Shown: positions 49,079-57,918 of the stretch, one piece after another | Position numbering within the stretch: position 1 is the stretch's first letter | Layout: every line of letters begins with the position of its first letter | DNA from: Pontibacillus halophilus JSM 076056 = DSM 19796 | GTDB taxonomy: Bacteria; Bacillota; Bacilli; Bacillales; BH030062 | Direction: 5' to 3' | NCBI RefSeq assembly: GCF_000425205.1 | Contig: NZ_AULI01000019.1 | Span: forward strand, 1 to 58,467 | Length of the DNA: 58,467 nucleotides | The notes under the pieces: generated by a model | The model's input: only the letters and a program-made list of their open reading frames with translations | Database searches by the model: none | What the model was told of the DNA's origin: nothing | Program-made: the position numbers and the translations under genes

Positions 49079-49320
49079 GAAGGAACAACCTCCTCAATCG
49101 TGTATGTGTAGTCTTCCATGACCGGATTACTTAACACGCGTTCGCACATACTCCGGACAACACTTTCTTCAGAAGATTCCAACATTAATGTATACACTTT
49201 CCCCGTTTTCACATCTACGACCCCATCATAGTCTAACGATTGAAATGACTGACGAATGGTCTTGCCTTGAGGGTCCAAAATACCTGTCTTCAACGTTACA
49301 ATAACGGTTACTTTATACAT
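49075..49320 (-). CDS. purS: FGAM synthase subunit PurS
   Basis: The 81-residue protein ([33 protein letters not shown]) is the small bridging subunit joining PurL and PurQ. It overlaps purC by 8 bases and purQ by 4. Confidence 0.96.
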   Translation of the reverse strand: MYKVTVIVTLKTGILDPQGKTIRQSFQSLDYDGVVDVKTGKVYTLMLESSEESVVRSMCERVLSNPVMEDYTYTIEEVVPS

Positions 49321-50032
49321 GAGCCCCTGCCTCCAGTCGAGTTAGAATTTCCTCATAGCTTTCTAGTAAACTCCCAATCTCTTGCCTGAACACGTCCTTG
49401 TCGAGCTTTCGATTCGAACCCGCTTCCCATAATCGGCACGTATCTGGCGATAGTTCATCCGCTACAATGATGGTACGGTCATGCCGTCTCCCAAACTCTA
49501 ACTTGAAATCAATTAGCTGTAGTCCAATTCGTTGAAATAGAGGAAGAAGCACCTTATTTACCTTTTTCGCTTCTGCTTGAATGTAGTGTAGTTCTTCTGA
49601 TGTGCAGCCTGTCAGCATCTTCGCCTCACCCTCATTAATGAATGGGTCATTCAGGGCGTCCTCTTTGTAATACAATTGAACAATTGGTTCCTTAAACGCA
49701 ACGCCTTCCTCTAGTCCAAGACGCTTTTGAATGCTGCCGGTAGCCTTGTTACGGACGACAACTTCGAGTGGAATCATGCGTGTGTGTTCAACAATTTGTT
49801 CGGTATCAGATAAGGAGTCTATGAAATGGGTGTGGATCCCTTGTTGGTTGCAGTAGGCAAATAGAATGCTAGAGATGAGGTTGATTAGTCTTCCTTTGCC
49901 TGGGAGGTAGTCTTTCTTTACGCCATTAAAGGCTGTAACTTCGTCTTTGTATTCAAGGATAAGCTGGTTGTCTTCTCCTAATATCGTATAGACTTTCTTA
50001 GCTTTCCCCTCGTATAAGAGTGATCCTTTCAT
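49313..50032 (-). CDS. purC: SAICAR synthetase
   Basis: The 239-residue enzyme joins aspartate to CAIR. Motifs: LLYEGKAKKVYTILGEDNQ, EYKDEVTAFNGVKKD, LEVVVRNKATGSIQKR, IDFKLEFGRRHDRTIIVADE and SPDTCRLW. The ATG follows AAGGGGGAAGGGAA. It opens the second part of the operon, 106 bases after purB and beyond a strong terminator. Confidence 0.97.
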   Translation of the reverse strand: MKGSLLYEGKAKKVYTILGEDNQLILEYKDEVTAFNGVKKDYLPGKGRLINLISSILFAYCNQQGIHTHFIDSLSDTEQIVEHTRMIPLEVVVRNKATGSIQKRLGLEEGVAFKEPIVQLYYKEDALNDPFINEGEAKMLTGCTSEELHYIQAEAKKVNKVLLPLFQRIGLQLIDFKLEFGRRHDRTIIVADELSPDTCRLWEAGSNRKLDKDVFRQEIGSLLESYEEILTRLEAGAHV

Positions 50033-50039
50033 TTCCCTT

Positions 50040-50052
50040 CCCCCTTGTTTAT
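50040..50052. repeat. 13-bp direct repeat, copy in the purC leader
   Basis: CCCCCTTGTTTAT (ATAAACAAGGGGG in the transcript) contains the purC ribosome binding site. An exact second copy lies at 50130-50142, spaced 90 bases, forming the 5' arm of the terminator after purB. Confidence 0.8.
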
Positions 50053-50109
50053 ATGTGTTTCAAATCATCGTTCATGGAAGCTAAAGTCGAATAACCCGTA
50101 TCAATAATA

Positions 50110-50142
50110 AAAAAACAAGAGGGCAGTTGCCCCCTTGTTTAT
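50110..50142 (-). terminator. strong intrinsic terminator between purB and purC
   Basis: Leftward, AAACAAGGGGGC and GCCCTCTTGTTT form a 12-bp stem (one G-U) with an AACT loop, followed by seven T. The stem starts at the purB stop codon. Readthrough or an unrecognised promoter must supply purC and later genes. Confidence 0.85.
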
Positions 50143-51434
50143 GCCAAACCGATGCGTTCAAATACACCATCTACGTTCTTTAGGTGGTGGGTGTAATCGA
50201 AGCAATCTTCTATTTGTTGTGGGGACAACGTATTTGTAATGTGTTCATCCGCTTCAATTAGGCTGCGGAACGGTACTTCTTCTTCCCAAGCTTGCATCGT
50301 CTTTGGCTGAACGAGGTCATACGCTTCTTCACGAGACATGCCTTCATCAATTAACGTGAGCAAGACACGTTGGGAGAAGATTAAGCCGTATGTCTTCTCC
50401 ATATTGCGCATCATGTTGTCTGGATACACCGTCAGCTGGTCTACAATCTTCGTGAAACGATTCAGCATGTAGTTCAACGCAATGGTAGTATCAGGTAAGA
50501 TGACGCGCTCAGCAGAAGAGTGTGAGATATCGCGTTCATGCCAGAGTGCCACATTCTCGTATGCAGTAACAACGTGACCTCTCAATAAACGTGAAAGACC
50601 CGTCATGTTCTCTGAGCCAATCGGATTTCGTTTGTGTGGCATAGCGGATGAGCCTTTCTGACCCTTAGCGAAAAACTCCTCAACCTCACGTGTCTCAGTC
50701 TTCTGCAGATTACGAATTTCTACGGCAAATTTCTCGATGGATGTAGCAATGAGAGATAGCGTTGACACATAGTGTGCATGACGGTCTCGTTGTAGCGTCT
50801 GCGTAGAAACAGGTGCAGGTGTCAGGCCAAGATGCTTACACACATACTGCTCTACATAAGGATCAATATTGGCATATGTACCAACAGCGCCGGATAGCTT
50901 GCCAAATTCAATCGTTTGAGCGGCCTGTTCGAAACGCTCCAAATTCCGCTTCATCTCTTCGTACCAAAGCGCCATTTTGAGGCCAAACGTAGTCGGCTCA
51001 GCGTGAACCCCATGGGTACGGCCCATCATGACAGTATGCTTATGTTCAATCGCTTTGTTCTTAAGTACTTCGACGAACGCATGAAGGTCTTTCCGAATGA
51101 TATCATTCGCTTGTTTAAGCAAATAAGAGAGTGCGGTATCTACAACGTCAGTCGACGTTAATCCGTAGTGAACCCACTTCTTCTCATCACCTAGCGTCTC
51201 AGAAACCGCACGTGTGAACGCAACCACATCGTGGCGTGTCTCTTGTTCAATCTCGTAAATGCGCTGCATGTCGAACGAAGCGTTCTTGCGGAGCTTCTCG
51301 ACATCCTCCTGTGGAATAAGTCCAAGGTTACTCCAAGCCTCACAAGCTAGGATCTCAACTTCGAGCCAGGCATTAAACTTGTTCTCATCTGTCCAAATCG
51401 CACCCATTTCAGGTCGCGTATAGCGTTCAATCAT
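50139..51434 (-). CDS. purB: adenylosuccinate lyase
   Basis: The 431-residue fumarase/aspartase-superfamily enzyme has [30 protein letters not shown] and the signature [17 protein letters not shown]. It releases fumarate from SAICAR and from adenylosuccinate. Overlaps purK by 4 bases. Confidence 0.97.
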   Translation of the reverse strand: MIERYTRPEMGAIWTDENKFNAWLEVEILACEAWSNLGLIPQEDVEKLRKNASFDMQRIYEIEQETRHDVVAFTRAVSETLGDEKKWVHYGLTSTDVVDTALSYLLKQANDIIRKDLHAFVEVLKNKAIEHKHTVMMGRTHGVHAEPTTFGLKMALWYEEMKRNLERFEQAAQTIEFGKLSGAVGTYANIDPYVEQYVCKHLGLTPAPVSTQTLQRDRHAHYVSTLSLIATSIEKFAVEIRNLQKTETREVEEFFAKGQKGSSAMPHKRNPIGSENMTGLSRLLRGHVVTAYENVALWHERDISHSSAERVILPDTTIALNYMLNRFTKIVDQLTVYPDNMMRNMEKTYGLIFSQRVLLTLIDEGMSREEAYDLVQPKTMQAWEEEVPFRSLIEADEHITNTLSPQQIEDCFDYTHHLKNVDGVFERIGLA

Positions 51435-52588
51435 TGTTTTCCTCCTAAAAATGTCCCCACACTACTGTACCATGACTCTTTCTCTTTTTCTTCTATCATT
51501 TGGATGAGTTTCTCATAAGAAAGTGCTGTGTAGGTGACATGCCCCATCTTCCGTTTCGGTCTCGCCTCATTCTTCCCATACAGATGAACATGTCCGTTCA
51601 TATGAGCCTCACGGGACGTATAGTCATGAACGTCATCTCCAATAATGTTCTTCATGTACGCTGCCCCGGTCATCTCAATCGGCAAGAGCGGCAGTCCACA
51701 AATCGCTCGGATATGCTGTTCAAATTGAGACACACTGCACGCCTCTATTGTATAATGCCCTGTATTATGAGGGCGTGGAGCCATTTCATTTGCGTAGACC
51801 TCATCGCCACGCACGAACATTTCTAAGGCAAACGTTCCGACAAATGAAAGGGACTGAGCTAACTTCCTTGCCATCTCATTCGCTTGTTCAAGAACGGTAT
51901 CACGAATTCGAGCTGGCACTAAGGAACTTCGCAGCATTTGATGTTCATGTAGATTCTCAGGAATAGGGTACAAGGCTAACTCTCCATCCTGCCCTCTCGT
52001 CATAATGACGGATATTTCTTTATCGAACATCAACCAATGCTCTAATACACATTCGCCATTATGGTAGACAAAGTTTCTTGCTCTTTCCAAATCTTCACGA
52101 GATTCAATGAGGAATTGTCCCTTTCCATCATACCCACCTGAAATCGTCTTTAGCACAGCAGGTAGGCCAATCTCTATGACCGCATGTGCAAGCTGTGTAG
52201 GTTCACTGATCAACGTATAAGGAACAAAAGGGATTCCTGCTTTCTTAAAGCAAGCCTTCTCCCTCAAACGATGCTGTGCGGTCCAAAGAGGCTTTATGCC
52301 TTGAGGAAGCATGCCCGCTTCCTCTACAGAACGTAATACATCGACGTCAACGTTCTCAAATTCATACGTCAGTACATCACTCTTCTGTGCCAAGCGTTCT
52401 ATGGCCTTTTCATCGTCATAATTAGCGACAATGAAAGCGTCAGCTATACCAGCACATGGGCAATGTTCGTTCGGGTCAAGCAAGGCAATTCGATACCCCA
52501 TCGCCCTTGCGGATAGAGCCATCATCTTACCTAACTGACCACCGCCAATGATGCCGATGGTGGACCCAGGTGGAATAAACCTACTCAT
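51431..52588 (-). CDS. purK: N5-carboxyaminoimidazole ribonucleotide synthetase
   Basis: The 385-residue ATP-grasp enzyme shows [47 protein letters not shown] and [18 protein letters not shown]. It carboxylates AIR with bicarbonate. Overlaps purE by 8 bases. Confidence 0.97.
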   Translation of the reverse strand: MSRFIPPGSTIGIIGGGQLGKMMALSARAMGYRIALLDPNEHCPCAGIADAFIVANYDDEKAIERLAQKSDVLTYEFENVDVDVLRSVEEAGMLPQGIKPLWTAQHRLREKACFKKAGIPFVPYTLISEPTQLAHAVIEIGLPAVLKTISGGYDGKGQFLIESREDLERARNFVYHNGECVLEHWLMFDKEISVIMTRGQDGELALYPIPENLHEHQMLRSSLVPARIRDTVLEQANEMARKLAQSLSFVGTFALEMFVRGDEVYANEMAPRPHNTGHYTIEACSVSQFEQHIRAICGLPLLPIEMTGAAYMKNIIGDDVHDYTSREAHMNGHVHLYGKNEARPKRKMGHVTYTALSYEKLIQMIEEKEKESWYSSVGTFLGGKQ

Positions 52589-53069
52589 GAAGCTCCCTCC
52601 TCATCTTATGAACCCGTTCCTTCAATTCAATACGATACGAAAGCAGACGCTCATAAACGGTTGAATCCATCAGACCAATAATAGAAGCCGCAAAGAGTCC
52701 AGCATTCTTAGCCCCCGCCTTGCCAATTGCCATCGTCGCAACAGGAACTCCCCCTGGCATTTGAGCAATGGATAAGAGTGAGTCCATGCCTTGTAACGCT
52801 TTAGATTGAACCGGAACGCCAATAACCGGCAACACCGTAATGGAAGCAATCATCCCGGGCAGATGAGCTGCGCCACCAGCCCCAGCAATAATTACACTTA
52901 ACCCTCTGCTGGCCGCCTCTTGCCCGTACGTGAATAAATCCTCCGGTGTACGATGTGCTGATATTATGTCTTTTTCATACTCAATGTTCAAATCTTCAAG
53001 TACCTGGCACGCTTCTTTCATGGTCTCAAAGTCCGATAAACTTCCCATAATGACGCCGACCTTCGCCAT
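52581..53069 (-). CDS. purE: N5-CAIR mutase
   Basis: The 162-residue class I PurE has VGVIMGSLSDFETM, DIISAHRTPEDLFTY, IAGAGGAAHLPGMIAS and PVQSKALQGMDSLLSIAQMP. It moves the carboxyl group of N5-CAIR to C4. First gene of the operon; GGGGAGACGTC precedes the ATG, right after the riboswitch terminator. Confidence 0.97.
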   Translation of the reverse strand: MAKVGVIMGSLSDFETMKEACQVLEDLNIEYEKDIISAHRTPEDLFTYGQEAASRGLSVIIAGAGGAAHLPGMIASITVLPVIGVPVQSKALQGMDSLLSIAQMPGGVPVATMAIGKAGAKNAGLFAASIIGLMDSTVYERLLSYRIELKERVHKMRRELHE

Positions 53070-53091
53070 GACGTCTCCCCTTTCTGTGTAT

Positions 53092-53137
53092 AAAAAAAGC
53101 CCATAGGCGCCTCTTAATCTAAGAGAAGCCTATGGGC
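53092..53137 (-). terminator. attenuator terminator of the guanine riboswitch
   Basis: Leftward, GCCCATAGGC and GCCTATGGGC form the outer stem with extra pairing inside (TTCTCTT and AAGAGG), followed by TTTTTTT. It lies between the aptamer and purE, the off state of the switch. Confidence 0.9.
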
Positions 53138-53198
53138 AAGAAGACGCCTGAGATAATTACATCCCAACGCCTATACAATCCGTCCATAGTGTAACTTC

Positions 53199-53267
53199 CC
53201 TCATAGTCCAATCGTTTACGGTGATTGGGTAGAGACTTACGGGCCATATTCCCGTGGTTATATGAGG
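53199..53267 (-). promoter_or_regulatory. guanine riboswitch aptamer of the pur operon
   Basis: Leftward, the conserved purine aptamer parts occur in order: TATAACCACGGG, ATATGGCCCG, GTCTCTACCC, CACCGTAAA, GACTATGAG, closed by P1 arms CCTCATA and TATGAGG. The C in GACTATG (position 74 of the class) specifies guanine rather than adenine. Guanine or hypoxanthine binding should favour the downstream terminator. Confidence 0.93.
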
Positions 53268-53287
53268 TGTATGTGTTTGTTACCGTT

Positions 53288-53316
53288 ATCGTATCATTGG
53301 GTATGAAATGCGTCAA
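53288..53316 (-). promoter_or_regulatory. sigma-A promoter of the pur operon
   Basis: Leftward, -35 TTGACG (53311-53316) and -10 TACGAT (53288-53293) are separated by 17 bases, with the aptamer starting about 20 bases after the -10. Confidence 0.7.
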
Positions 53317-53355
53317 CGAATAATTTCGAATATTTACTTATGAACGTTCGTTTAT
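53312..53355 (-). promoter_or_regulatory. two PurR boxes upstream of purE
   Basis: ATAAACGAACGTT (53343-53355) closely fits the PurBox AWWWCCGAACWWT. An inverted, weaker box ATTATTCGTTGAC (53312-53324) lies 18 bases away and overlaps the -35. Paired inverted boxes at about this spacing are how PurR binds in B. subtilis; PRPP would relieve repression. Confidence 0.55.
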
Positions 53356-53546
53356 GACTTCGGTTTCGCTTCAAAAACAATGGTTCTACCAGTTGGTTCT
53401 ACTTTTTTCTCCCCGTCGATCATTCTTTCTTCAAAGATTGGTTCCTCGGTACGTCGTACAGGCATATAGCCTTCCTTCGCAATTCTGTCTAAACATTGGT
53501 CAATGGTTTCGCCCTCTTGGACGTAGAATTTCTGCTTCTTACCCAT
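53352..53546 (-). CDS. yebG: NETI-motif protein YebG
   Basis: The 64-residue protein has KQKFYVQEGETIDQCLDRI and a charged C-terminal half (EEPIFEERMIDGEK). It matches the small YebG protein found upstream of purE in B. subtilis; function unknown. Its ATG overlaps the yebE stop. Confidence 0.85.
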   Translation of the reverse strand: MGKKQKFYVQEGETIDQCLDRIAKEGYMPVRRTEEPIFEERMIDGEKKVEPTGRTIVFEAKPKS

Positions 53547-54094
53547 TATTTCATTCTTCCCTTTCGTACTTGTTTCACCCAGAATCCACCACGTATTTGC
53601 TTAGGTTCGTAGGCAACAATAAATGCTTTCGGGTCAATATTCTTAATTTGTTCATAAAGTTGCAATTCGTACTTTCTTGGAGTTAGAATCTGCATGGCAA
53701 GTCGGTCACCCTCCATACCGTAGGCAAACCAACTCGTTACACCGTAGCCTTTCTCACGCAATTGCTTTGTAAACTCAATATCAGGGTTTGAAGATATAAC
53801 GTTTACCGTGATGTAACCTAGTGCAAGCTTCTCTTCAATCTTCATCCCTACAATAACCCCTAGCCCGAAGCCAAGCGCATAGGCGATGATATTCTGAACC
53901 TGATCCAAGTTGTCCAATACGAGTCCAAGACCGACAATGTATACGGTGATTTCGAATACACTAATAAATGCTGCCCAGTAACGCTGGCCTTTAAGCGTGA
54001 AAATAGTTCGGATGGTCAAGAACGATACGTAGATAATGTTAATCACGAGTATGATCAAGACCATAGCCAGACTATTGTTCAATAAGTTCTCCAA
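53546..54094 (-). CDS. yebE: UPF0316 (YebE) membrane protein, DUF2179-type
   Basis: The 182-residue protein has an N-terminal membrane part of about three helices ([54 protein letters not shown]) and a C-terminal DUF2179 domain ([35 protein letters not shown]). The start is TTG with AGGGAGG seven bases upstream. Function unknown; order yebE-yebG-purE is as in B. subtilis. Confidence 0.88.
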   Translation of the reverse strand: MENLLNNSLAMVLIILVINIIYVSFLTIRTIFTLKGQRYWAAFISVFEITVYIVGLGLVLDNLDQVQNIIAYALGFGLGVIVGMKIEEKLALGYITVNVISSNPDIEFTKQLREKGYGVTSWFAYGMEGDRLAMQILTPRKYELQLYEQIKNIDPKAFIVAYEPKQIRGGFWVKQVRKGRMK

Positions 54095-54237
54095 ATGATG
54101 ACCTCCCTATTATCTTCGATGAGCCCTCACTGTAGGACACTCACCTAGTTCGACACTTATGAATACACTATATCGCATTCGTTTTCCCCACTACAATAGA
54201 TGGGACTTTACTTTTTAGGAAGAAAGGTGGATAGACG

Positions 54238-54675
54238 ATGAATCCATTCCATAACATGAAAGACTGGAACGAGCAGTTTGACCGCTTCTTCGGAAATGAT
54301 TTCTGGGGTGAATTTCAAGGATTTACAAAGGGGAGCGTACCTTACATTAACCTGTACCACTCTGAGAACGAGGTCATTTGTTACGCGAACTTACCTGGTC
54401 TCCATGACGTAGACGATGTCAATGTGTATGTAGAACACTCCTTGCTAGAAATAAGAGGAAGAATCAACTTGCAACATGCAACCACCTACACAAAAGTGAA
54501 AGAAGAAATCAAGACCGGGCCATTTGAAAGGAAGATTCAATTACCTTATCCGGTTCGGAAAGATAAGATCAACGCAACCTACCGTGACGGTCTCCTTGTC
54601 ATTGTACTGCATCGACTGGTAACCGTCGAACAGAAAAGGAATAGAATCCCCATTCAGAAGATGGATGAAGAGTAG
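54238..54675 (+). CDS. Hsp20 small heat-shock protein
   Basis: The 145-residue protein has the alpha-crystallin domain from about residue 40 (YINLYHSENEVICYANLPG, VNVYVEHSLLEIRGR) and the late RDGLLVIVLHRL motif in place of the usual DGVLxIxLPK. The C-terminal IPI-like element (NRIPIQK) that links oligomers is present. An ATP-independent chaperone. AAGAAAGGTGGATAGACG precedes the ATG. Confidence 0.9.
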   Translation: MNPFHNMKDWNEQFDRFFGNDFWGEFQGFTKGSVPYINLYHSENEVICYANLPGLHDVDDVNVYVEHSLLEIRGRINLQHATTYTKVKEEIKTGPFERKIQLPYPVRKDKINATYRDGLLVIVLHRLVTVEQKRNRIPIQKMDEE

Positions 54676-54712
54676 AAGACCCGTGATGGCACGTTCCCAT
54701 CACGGGTCTTCC
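54676..54712 (+). terminator. terminator after hsp20
   Basis: AAGACCCGTGATGG and CCATCACGGGTCTT form a perfect 14-bp stem with a 7-base loop. The T-run is weak (CCCCTTT). It lies between two convergent genes and may serve both. Confidence 0.75.
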
Positions 54713-54720
54713 CCTTTCTG

Positions 54721-55008
54721 CTATGCTTGCTTCACCTTATTTAATTCTGTTTTCTGATACACCGTCTGGTCCATCGGATGCTGAGGGAACAGCTTTGAAT
54801 GGATGACGAAGCTTCTAACCTGTTCGCTCTCTAACACTTCCAGGATGCACTCTTCCGATAATCCGGTTAAGTGCGCTAAGTTGGCTATCTTCACCTTCTT
54901 TGAAGATTTCCGGCAAGCTCGCACGGCACTTTCAATCATTAAATAGCGCTTCTCGCTCAAGGTAAGCTCGTCGTATGGCACGGTTTTCACCTCACTTAGC
55001 GTAATCAC
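54721..55008 (-). CDS. hypothetical small protein with helix-turn-helix-like segment
   Basis: A 95-residue protein with no recognised family. Residues about 38-60 (KVKIANLAHLTGLSEECILE) look like a helix-turn-helix, preceded by a helical stretch with two charged clusters. No membrane segment. The ribosome binding site is AAGTGAGGTGAAAACC-like: the ATG at 55008 itself is poorly preceded, so an internal start is possible. Convergent with hsp20. Confidence 0.5.
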   Translation of the reverse strand: MITLSEVKTVPYDELTLSEKRYLMIESAVRACRKSSKKVKIANLAHLTGLSEECILEVLESEQVRSFVIHSKLFPQHPMDQTVYQKTELNKVKQA

Positions 55009-55102
55009 AACCTACAAATATACAGTTTTTCATAATTTTATTATATTCATCAAGATTCATCAAGGCGAATTGTAATCGGTTCTCTCAGGGAGTTTCGAGC
55101 AT

Positions 55103-55126
55103 AAAAAAAAGCACCGTCGCCAGTGC
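55103..55126 (-). terminator. terminator after the 63-residue membrane protein gene
   Basis: Leftward, GCACTG and CGGTGC form a 6-bp stem with a four-base loop, followed by eight T. Confidence 0.75.
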
Positions 55127-55127
55127 C

Positions 55128-55319
55128 TTACGATTCAATAATCCCAAAACTACGCAAAAGCACGACCGCGATGCTCGCAAACAACGTACCACCTACAAAC
55201 GAGATAATAAAGAGCATCCAGCCCGTATTCTCTTTCTTCTTTATATAAAGTGCATAAAGAAAAGCAAATAGTATTCCAATTGTTAACGCACCTGTTGATG
55301 TTGTTGGAGACAGATTCAA
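55128..55319 (-). CDS. hypothetical small membrane protein
   Basis: The 63-residue protein has two hydrophobic helices (GALTIGILFAFLYALYI and WMLFIISFVGGTLFASIAVV) separated by KKKENTG, a hairpin topology. No family recognised. The start is TTG with AAAGGGAGGGA upstream; the terminator directly after the stop supports it as a real transcript. Confidence 0.6.
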   Translation of the reverse strand: MNLSPTTSTGALTIGILFAFLYALYIKKKENTGWMLFIISFVGGTLFASIAVVLLRSFGIIES

Positions 55320-55433
55320 GCCTAATCCCTCCCTTTCTTACTAGGGTCTTCTCTTCTCTAGTTTACCATACCTTTTTTCAACTTTATTCGTTTCAATGAA
55401 AAAGAAATGAGGTATAAGAACAATAACAAAAGA

Positions 55434-55468
55434 TAAAAAAATAGACGATCCTCTATTAGAATCGTCTA
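55434..55468 (-). terminator. terminator of the LysM-3D protein gene
   Basis: TAGACGAT and ATCGTCTA form a perfect 8-bp stem with an 11-base loop, with a run of A on the left (T-run leftward). Confidence 0.85.
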
Positions 55469-55493
55469 CTCTTAAACTAGTATTCTAGTCTAT

Positions 55494-56300
55494 TTATTTA
55501 TAAACCGTTACTTCTACTGTTTTGTTGCCCCAGTTTAGTGCATCAGAACGATTTGGGATGAAGACGTCAATCTTATTACCTTTGATAGCTCCACCGATAT
55601 CGCCTGCGATGGCTTTTCCGTATCCTTCAACATAGACTTCAGAACCAAGTGGAATCACATTTGGGTCTACAGCAATTACTTTACGATCTGGGTTAGCTTT
55701 TAAGTCAATTCCTGTTGAAGTGACTCCAGAGCATCCTTGGCAGTTCGCTGTATAGGCTGTAGCATTTACTGTTAGCGTTTTTGCAACGTCATTGCTTTCA
55801 GCTTGATTGGATTGATTCTGTTCAACCTTACTTGTTGTCGTTTCAGTAGTGGTCGTTGTCGTCGTTTCTACTGTTGTTGTAGTGGTCGTTGTTGTCGTGT
55901 TATTCGCTTCACCTTGAAGAGACAACTGTTGTCCAGGGTGAATGATGTCAGAAGTTAATCCGTTCATTCCTTTTAATTGGCTTACAGACAATCCATTCGC
56001 TGTAGCAATCCCCCATAACGTATCCCCACTTTTCACTGTGTGAGATCCATTTGAAGAGGATTGAGCTGATGTTGATGCTTGGTTGCCTTCTCCACCTACA
56101 GTAAGTCGTTGGTTCGGGTAGATGATATGACCAGAAAGGCCATTCATATCTTTAATTTGTTGAACTGAAACGCCATAATCTTGAGAGATGCCCCAAAGCG
56201 TATCTCCACTTTTCACTGTTACTTCTGCTGCGCTCGCCGTTGCTGCTGTACCGAAAGAAAAGGTGGCAATCGCTGCGAGGGATACTAACGTCTTTTTCAT
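55494..56300 (-). CDS. LysM and 3D domain cell-wall protein (YocH-like)
   Basis: The 268-residue protein has a signal peptide (MKKTLVSLAAIATFSFG, ATASAAE), two LysM repeats (VTVKSGDTLWGISQDYGVSV and HTVKSGDTLWGIATANGLSV) and a Thr-rich linker with two long runs of threonine. The C-terminal 3D domain (TAYTANCQGCSGVTSTGI, KVIAVDPNVIPLGSEVYVEG, GDIGGAIKGNKIDVF) carries the three Asp after which the fold is named. B. subtilis YocH is a muralytic enzyme of this layout under WalRK control. AAGGAGG precedes the ATG at 56300; the frame upstream of it is not supported. Confidence 0.9.
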   Translation of the reverse strand: MKKTLVSLAAIATFSFGTAATASAAEVTVKSGDTLWGISQDYGVSVQQIKDMNGLSGHIIYPNQRLTVGGEGNQASTSAQSSSNGSHTVKSGDTLWGIATANGLSVSQLKGMNGLTSDIIHPGQQLSLQGEANNTTTTTTTTTVETTTTTTTETTTSKVEQNQSNQAESNDVAKTLTVNATAYTANCQGCSGVTSTGIDLKANPDRKVIAVDPNVIPLGSEVYVEGYGKAIAGDIGGAIKGNKIDVFIPNRSDALNWGNKTVEVTVYK

Positions 56301-56441
56301 TATGGTTTCCTCCTTACGATAAAGGCCATGCTTTCGAATCAATCTAGATGGCTTCTTTACCTCCGTCTTTTAAGTCTATCGATACTATAACACGGCATAT
56401 CCTGAGACAAAGAACAAAACAGCGACAATTACTTTTCAAAC

Positions 56442-56458
56442 ATGACAGTTCTTTTACA
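56442..56458 (-). promoter_or_regulatory. candidate WalR box upstream of the LysM-3D gene
   Basis: Leftward, TGTAAA-AGAAC-TGTCAT fits the WalR pattern TGTWAH-N5-TGTWAH with one mismatch, about 145 bases before the start codon. WalR controls yocH-like genes in B. subtilis. Confidence 0.45.
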
Positions 56459-56466
56459 ACGTTGTA

Positions 56467-56509
56467 ATAAAAAATCCTACTTCCTGGTTAAACACCAGAA
56501 AATAGGATT
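56467..56509 (-). terminator. terminator of the NlpC/P60 gene
   Basis: AATCCTACTTCCTGG and CCAGAAAATAGGATT pair with small internal mismatches around a 7-base loop; A-run on the left gives T-run leftward. Confidence 0.8.
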
Positions 56510-56541
56510 CAATCGTACTCTATTTGTAGTTCTCTACTAGA

Positions 56542-57570
56542 TTACAGAATACGTTTAGCAGTTACGTAACGGTCTTTCCAGTAGTAAGCCATATTGGATA
56601 CTTTTACGCCACTAGAACTTGTAGCACTTAGCATCTCATTGTTTCCAACATAGACGCCGACATGATTGATGACACCATCGTGGTTCGTGTCAAAGAATAC
56701 AAGATCTCCCTTTTGCAAGTTGCTATAAGAAACCGTTGTTCCTAGCTGAGCTTGTTGACGAGATGTACGAGGAAGGTTAATTCCATGCTCTCCAAAGATG
56801 TGGTGCATGTAAGAAGAACAGTCAAACGTGTTAGTTTGTCCTGTAGATGCACCAAATAGGTAAGGAGTACCGATATAATCCATACCCGTTGCTACAATTG
56901 ACTGACCACTTGCGCTTACATTATTTCCAGTAGTAGTGGTTGTCGTCGTTGTAGTAGATGACTTACTTGAAACTTGTCCGCTCACTTTAACCGTTTGTCC
57001 CACACGAATTAAAGAAGGATTAGAAATCTGAGGGTTCAGGCTCAAGATTTCATTTAGTGATATGCCATGTTTAGAGGCAATTCTACTAAGTGAATCTCCA
57101 CCTTTCACCGTATACTCAGAAGTTGTCTCAGTTACAGTGCTTTTCTTAGTCGTTGTCGTTGTTGTCGTCTGTTGACCACTTACATTAATCTCTTGATTAA
57201 CATAAATATAGTTCCCGTTTGTAATAGAAGGATTCAACTCTAGTAATTTAGAAACAGACGTACTGTGCATAGATGCAATCTTGGATAGTGTATCTCCACT
57301 TTGTACCATATATGTAGAAGTCGTTGCAGGAGCAGACGATGTGTTCTCTGCAATTTTTGCTTTAGCATCGATTACAAGCTTTTGATTTGGATAAATGACT
57401 GAGTTGCTTAAGTTGTTTAATTCTTTTAACTGACTGATTGACACGCCATAGTCATGTGAGATCTTCCATAAACTATCCCCACTCTGTACCGTATGACTCT
57501 CTTGTGCACTCGCTTCATTTGCAATAAATAAACTTCCTATAAGCAAGGAAGAAGCTACGATCTTTTTCAA
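56542..57570 (-). CDS. LysM / NlpC-P60 D,L-endopeptidase (LytE/CwlS-like)
   Basis: The 342-residue protein has a signal peptide (KKIVASSLLIGSLFIANEAS), three LysM repeats (HTVQSGDSLWKISHDYG, YMVQSGDTLSKIASMHS, YTVKGGDSLSRIASKHG) split by Thr/Ser-rich linkers, and a C-terminal NlpC/P60 domain with catalytic Cys near 250 (TFDCSSYMHHIFG) and His near 303 (VINHVGVYVGNN). Such enzymes cut the D-gamma-glutamyl-meso-DAP bond of peptidoglycan during growth and cell separation. The start is TTG with AGGGGGAAATTCA upstream. LytE, LytF and CwlS cannot be told apart with certainty. Confidence 0.92.
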   Translation of the reverse strand: MKKIVASSLLIGSLFIANEASAQESHTVQSGDSLWKISHDYGVSISQLKELNNLSNSVIYPNQKLVIDAKAKIAENTSSAPATTSTYMVQSGDTLSKIASMHSTSVSKLLELNPSITNGNYIYVNQEINVSGQQTTTTTTTKKSTVTETTSEYTVKGGDSLSRIASKHGISLNEILSLNPQISNPSLIRVGQTVKVSGQVSSKSSTTTTTTTTTGNNVSASGQSIVATGMDYIGTPYLFGASTGQTNTFDCSSYMHHIFGEHGINLPRTSRQQAQLGTTVSYSNLQKGDLVFFDTNHDGVINHVGVYVGNNEMLSATSSSGVKVSNMAYYWKDRYVTAKRIL

Positions 57571-57876
57571 TGAATTTCCCCCTAAAATATTCGCTATATA
57601 TAAGATATCATCTATTTATGAAAGTTCAATATACATAACATGACAAAAGTCTTTCATTTTTGTTACATTTTCTTAATATAGTAGTCCCAAAGTTAGGCGA
57701 ATGGTATCAGCTTTTGTCGTTTAAAATTATAGCCCGATTTTTATACCTTTGTATTGGTTAATAGAGGGATAGGTTCGATAGAAACAAGTTAAAATTATTA
57801 TTGTAATCTATTGGTTACAACCACATCTAATCGACTACATCGGCTCTAATTAGTAGGTTAATATAAAATATGACAC
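57571..57876. other. spacer between the P60 gene and the rRNA operon terminator
   Basis: AT-rich. It holds the leftward promoter of the P60 gene. Leftward TGTAAC-AAAAA-TGAAAG at 57651-57667 resembles half of a WalR box but is too weak to call. No gene seen. Confidence 0.3.
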
Positions 57877-57913
57877 AAAAAACACCCTCTAGGAAGAACC
57901 TAGAAGGTGTTTT
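57877..57913 (-). terminator. rRNA operon terminator
   Basis: AAAACACCCTCTAGG and CCTAGAAGGTGTTTT form a 15-bp stem (one G-U) with a short loop; leftward it is followed by TTTTTT. It lies just after the 5S gene. Confidence 0.9.
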
Positions 57914-57918
57914 CAATT

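Noticed and set aside
50033-50138. Second PurR box or promoter before purC
   Set aside because: CGAATAACCCG is only loosely similar to a PurBox and no -35/-10 pair with good spacing was found.
57651-57667. WalR box before the P60 gene
   Set aside because: One half-site deviates too far from TGTWAH to list as a feature.
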